Below, piece by piece: positions 4,321 to 6,168 of a stretch of 6,168 nt of DNA. The translations under genes were made by a program, and so were the position numbers. The DNA is taken from the NCBI GenBank assembly GCA_017538005.1, contig JAFYJR010000098.1, positions 1 through 6,168 of the forward strand, given 5' to 3'. The notes beneath the pieces are model-generated. The model worked only from the letters and a program-made list of their open reading frames with translations, had not been told where the DNA came from and searched no databases. This stretch comes from Clostridia bacterium (GTDB lineage Bacteria; Bacillota; Clostridia; Oscillospirales; Acutalibacteraceae). Numbering within the stretch: the stretch's first letter is position 1; every line of letters starts with the position of its first letter.

Positions 4321-6168
4321 ATGGCCAGAGAAATGAAAACAATGGATGGCAACACCGCTGCCGCTCATGTATCCTACGCGTTTACTGAGGTTGCGGGTAT
4401 CTACCCCATCACGCCGTCCAGCCCCATGGCCGACTACGTAGACCAGTGGTCAGCCCAGGGCAGAAAGAATATCTTCGGAACAACAGTAAAGGTTTCCGAA
4501 ATGCAGTCAGAAGCCGGTGCCGCAGGTACGGTTCACGGCTCACTCGCCGCAGGCGCGCTGACAACCACATACACGGCTTCACAGGGACTTCTCCTTATGA
4601 TTCCGAATATGTACAAAATCGCCGGTGAACTTCTCCCCGGTGTATTCCACGTTTCAGCCCGCTGCGTAGCTTCACACGCGCTCAATATCTTCGGTGATCA
4701 CTCGAACGTTTACGCATGCCGCCAGACCGGCTTTGCCATGCTCGCCGAGACGAATCCGCAGGAAGTCATGGACCTCGGCGCAGTCGCCCATCTGGCGGCA
4801 ATAGAAGGCCGTGTTCCCTTCATCAACTTCTTCGACGGTTTCAGAACATCACACGAGATACAGAATATCGAAGTCTGGGACTATGAGGATCTCAAAGAGA
4901 TGTGCGACATGGACGCAGTCGCAGCGTTCCGCGCTCACGCGCTGAACCCCGAGAATCCGTCCATGCGCGGTTCCCACGAAAACGACGATATCTTCTTCCA
5001 GCACAGAGAGGCCTGCAACAAGTACTACGACGCAGTCCCCGCCATTGTTGAGAAGTACATGGACAAGGTAAATGCCAAACTCGGCACAGACTACAAGCTC
5101 TTCAACTACTACGGAGCGGAGGATGCCGAGAACATCATCGTTGCCATGGGTTCCATAAACGATGTTACTGAAGAAGTTATAGATTACCTCAACGCAAACG
5201 GACAGAAGGTCGGCCTTCTCAAGGTCCGCCTCTACAGACCGTTTGCCGTTGACAAGTTTGTCGAGGCTCTGCCGAAGACGGTTAAAAAGATTGCCGTACT
5301 CGACAGAACAAAGGAGCCGGGCTCCATAGGCGAGCCTCTCTTCCTCGATGTTGTTGCCGCTCTCCAGTCCAAGGGCATGACAGACATCAAAGTCATCGGC
5401 GGCCGCTACGGCCTCGGTTCAAAGGACACGCCTCCTTCATCCGTATTCGCCGTTTATGACGAGCTCGCGAAAGCGGACCCGAAGCCTCACTTCACAATAG
5501 GCATCAACGATGACATCACATATCTCTCACTTGAGGAGAAACCGGCACCCATCACCGCAGCAGAAGGCACTATCGAGTGCAAATTCTGGGGTCTCGGCGG
5601 CGACGGCACAGTTGGCGCGAACAAGAACTCCATCAAGATTATCGGTGACTATACCGACAAGAACGTTCAGGCATACTTCCAGTATGACTCGAAGAAGACC
5701 GGCGGTATAACCATCTCACACCTCCGTTTCGGTGACAATAAGATAAAGAGTTCCTACTATGTCAACAAGGCTGACTTTGTCGCATGCCACAACCCTTCCT
5801 ACATCGAGAAGGCCTACCGCATCGTCGACGATGTCAAGCCCGGCGGTGTATTCCTCATCAACTGCCAGTGGGATGAGGCGGAACTCGCCGAGAAACTCGA
5901 CGCAAAGACAAAGCAGTACATCGCGAAGAACAATGTACAGCTCTACACAGTTAATGCCATCGACCTCGCCATCAAAGTCGGCATGGGCAAACGCACGAAC
6001 ACAATACTCCAGGCTGCGTTCTTCGCGTTCGCGAACATCATGCCTATAGAAGAGGCGGTCGAGCATATGAAAGACGCGGCCACGAAGTCCTACTCAAAGA
6101 AGGGCCCCGAGGTCGTAAAATGCAACCACGACGCAATTGACGCCGGTGTTACGGCGTACAAGAAAGTC
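4321..6168 (+). CDS. nifJ: Pyruvate:ferredoxin (flavodoxin) oxidoreductase, single-chain type, C-terminal half outside window
   Basis: PFOR converts pyruvate and CoA to acetyl-CoA, CO2 and reduced ferredoxin in the cytoplasm, using thiamine pyrophosphate (TPP) and three 4Fe-4S clusters. The frame is open from ATG 4321 to the window end: 616 residues of a protein usually near 1,170-1,200. Domain I (about 1-255) has YPITPSSPMADY (28-39), SEMQSEAGAAGTVHG (59-73) and TASQGLLLMIPNMYKIAGE (85-103). Thr31, Glu64 and Arg114 coincide with the pyruvate/TPP-site residues known from the Desulfovibrio africanus enzyme. Domain II (about 258-400) contains LLKVRLYRPF and VLDRTKEPGS. Domain III (about 415-616) contains CKFWGLGGDGTVGANKNSIKIIGD (split across 420-443) and KKTGGITISHLRFG (458-471). 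The ferredoxin-like domain, the TPP domain and all cluster cysteines would lie beyond the edge. GGAGG seven bases before the ATG supports the start. The gene diverges from gap and has a candidate Rex site in its leader. Confidence 0.97.
   Translation, partial: MAREMKTMDGNTAAAHVSYAFTEVAGIYPITPSSPMADYVDQWSAQGRKNIFGTTVKVSEMQSEAGAAGTVHGSLAAGALTTTYTASQGLLLMIPNMYKIAGELLPGVFHVSARCVASHALNIFGDHSNVYACRQTGFAMLAETNPQEVMDLGAVAHLAAIEGRVPFINFFDGFRTSHEIQNIEVWDYEDLKEMCDMDAVAAFRAHALNPENPSMRGSHENDDIFFQHREACNKYYDAVPAIVEKYMDKVNAKLGTDYKLFNYYGAEDAENIIVAMGSINDVTEEVIDYLNANGQKVGLLKVRLYRPFAVDKFVEALPKTVKKIAVLDRTKEPGSIGEPLFLDVVAALQSKGMTDIKVIGGRYGLGSKDTPPSSVFAVYDELAKADPKPHFTIGINDDITYLSLEEKPAPITAAEGTIECKFWGLGGDGTVGANKNSIKIIGDYTDKNVQAYFQYDSKKTGGITISHLRFGDNKIKSSYYVNKADFVACHNPSYIEKAYRIVDDVKPGGVFLINCQWDEAELAEKLDAKTKQYIAKNNVQLYTVNAIDLAIKVGMGKRTNTILQAAFFAFANIMPIEEAVEHMKDAATKSYSKKGPEVVKCNHDAIDAGVTAYKKV

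Noticed and set aside
5716..6066. A 116-codon minus-strand open frame inside nifJ.
   Set aside because: It is antisense to a strongly conserved PFOR coding region, has no recognisable domain, and arises from the codon bias of the true gene.

Overview
The window looks like chromosomal core DNA from an anaerobic, fermentative Gram-positive bacterium of the Clostridia, plausibly a Ruminococcaceae/Oscillospiraceae-type gut or rumen organism. The reasons are a single-chain pyruvate:ferredoxin oxidoreductase, an NAD-type GAPDH, a clostridial-style D,D-carboxypeptidase, a DHHW-family surface protein, strong AGGAGG-type ribosome binding sites, AT-rich promoters around moderately GC coding DNA, and ordinary TAA/TGA stops. 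The lineage is an inference from protein character only. No mobile element, RNA gene, CRISPR array or frameshift was seen.

Layout. Positions 1-1528 hold a minus-strand pair: a calcineurin-like metallophosphoesterase with a TTG start, then a DHHW-family membrane-anchored SGNH-like protein that runs off the left edge. They share one base (TGATG), so they are probably translationally coupled. Positions 1529-1624 are a short divergent control region with two abutting -10 elements. Positions 1625-3046 (+) encode a secreted, C-terminally anchored D-alanyl-D-alanine carboxypeptidase. A strong, probably bidirectional terminator at 3045-3075 separates it from the convergent minus-strand gap gene (3085-4116). 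Positions 4117-4320 are a divergent control region serving gap (left) and nifJ/PFOR (right). It has near-consensus promoters both ways and a good candidate Rex (NADH/NAD+ sensor) operator over the predicted nifJ transcription start. nifJ starts at 4321 and leaves the right edge after 616 codons, roughly half of the usual protein.

How the genes fit together. gap and nifJ cover two oxidation steps of sugar fermentation: GAPDH makes NADH, PFOR makes acetyl-CoA and reduced ferredoxin. Their shared intergenic region and the Rex-like site suggest redox-linked control. The left half concerns the cell envelope: peptidoglycan trimming by the carboxypeptidase and a DHHW protein that may modify or handle a surface glycan; the partner role of the phosphoesterase is unknown.

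No clearly undescribed system was found. The two partial genes at the edges (DHHW protein and nifJ) are real and easily overlooked because neither has both ends in the window. The most checkable new proposals are the Rex-like operator at 4281-4298 and the phosphoesterase-DHHW operon.
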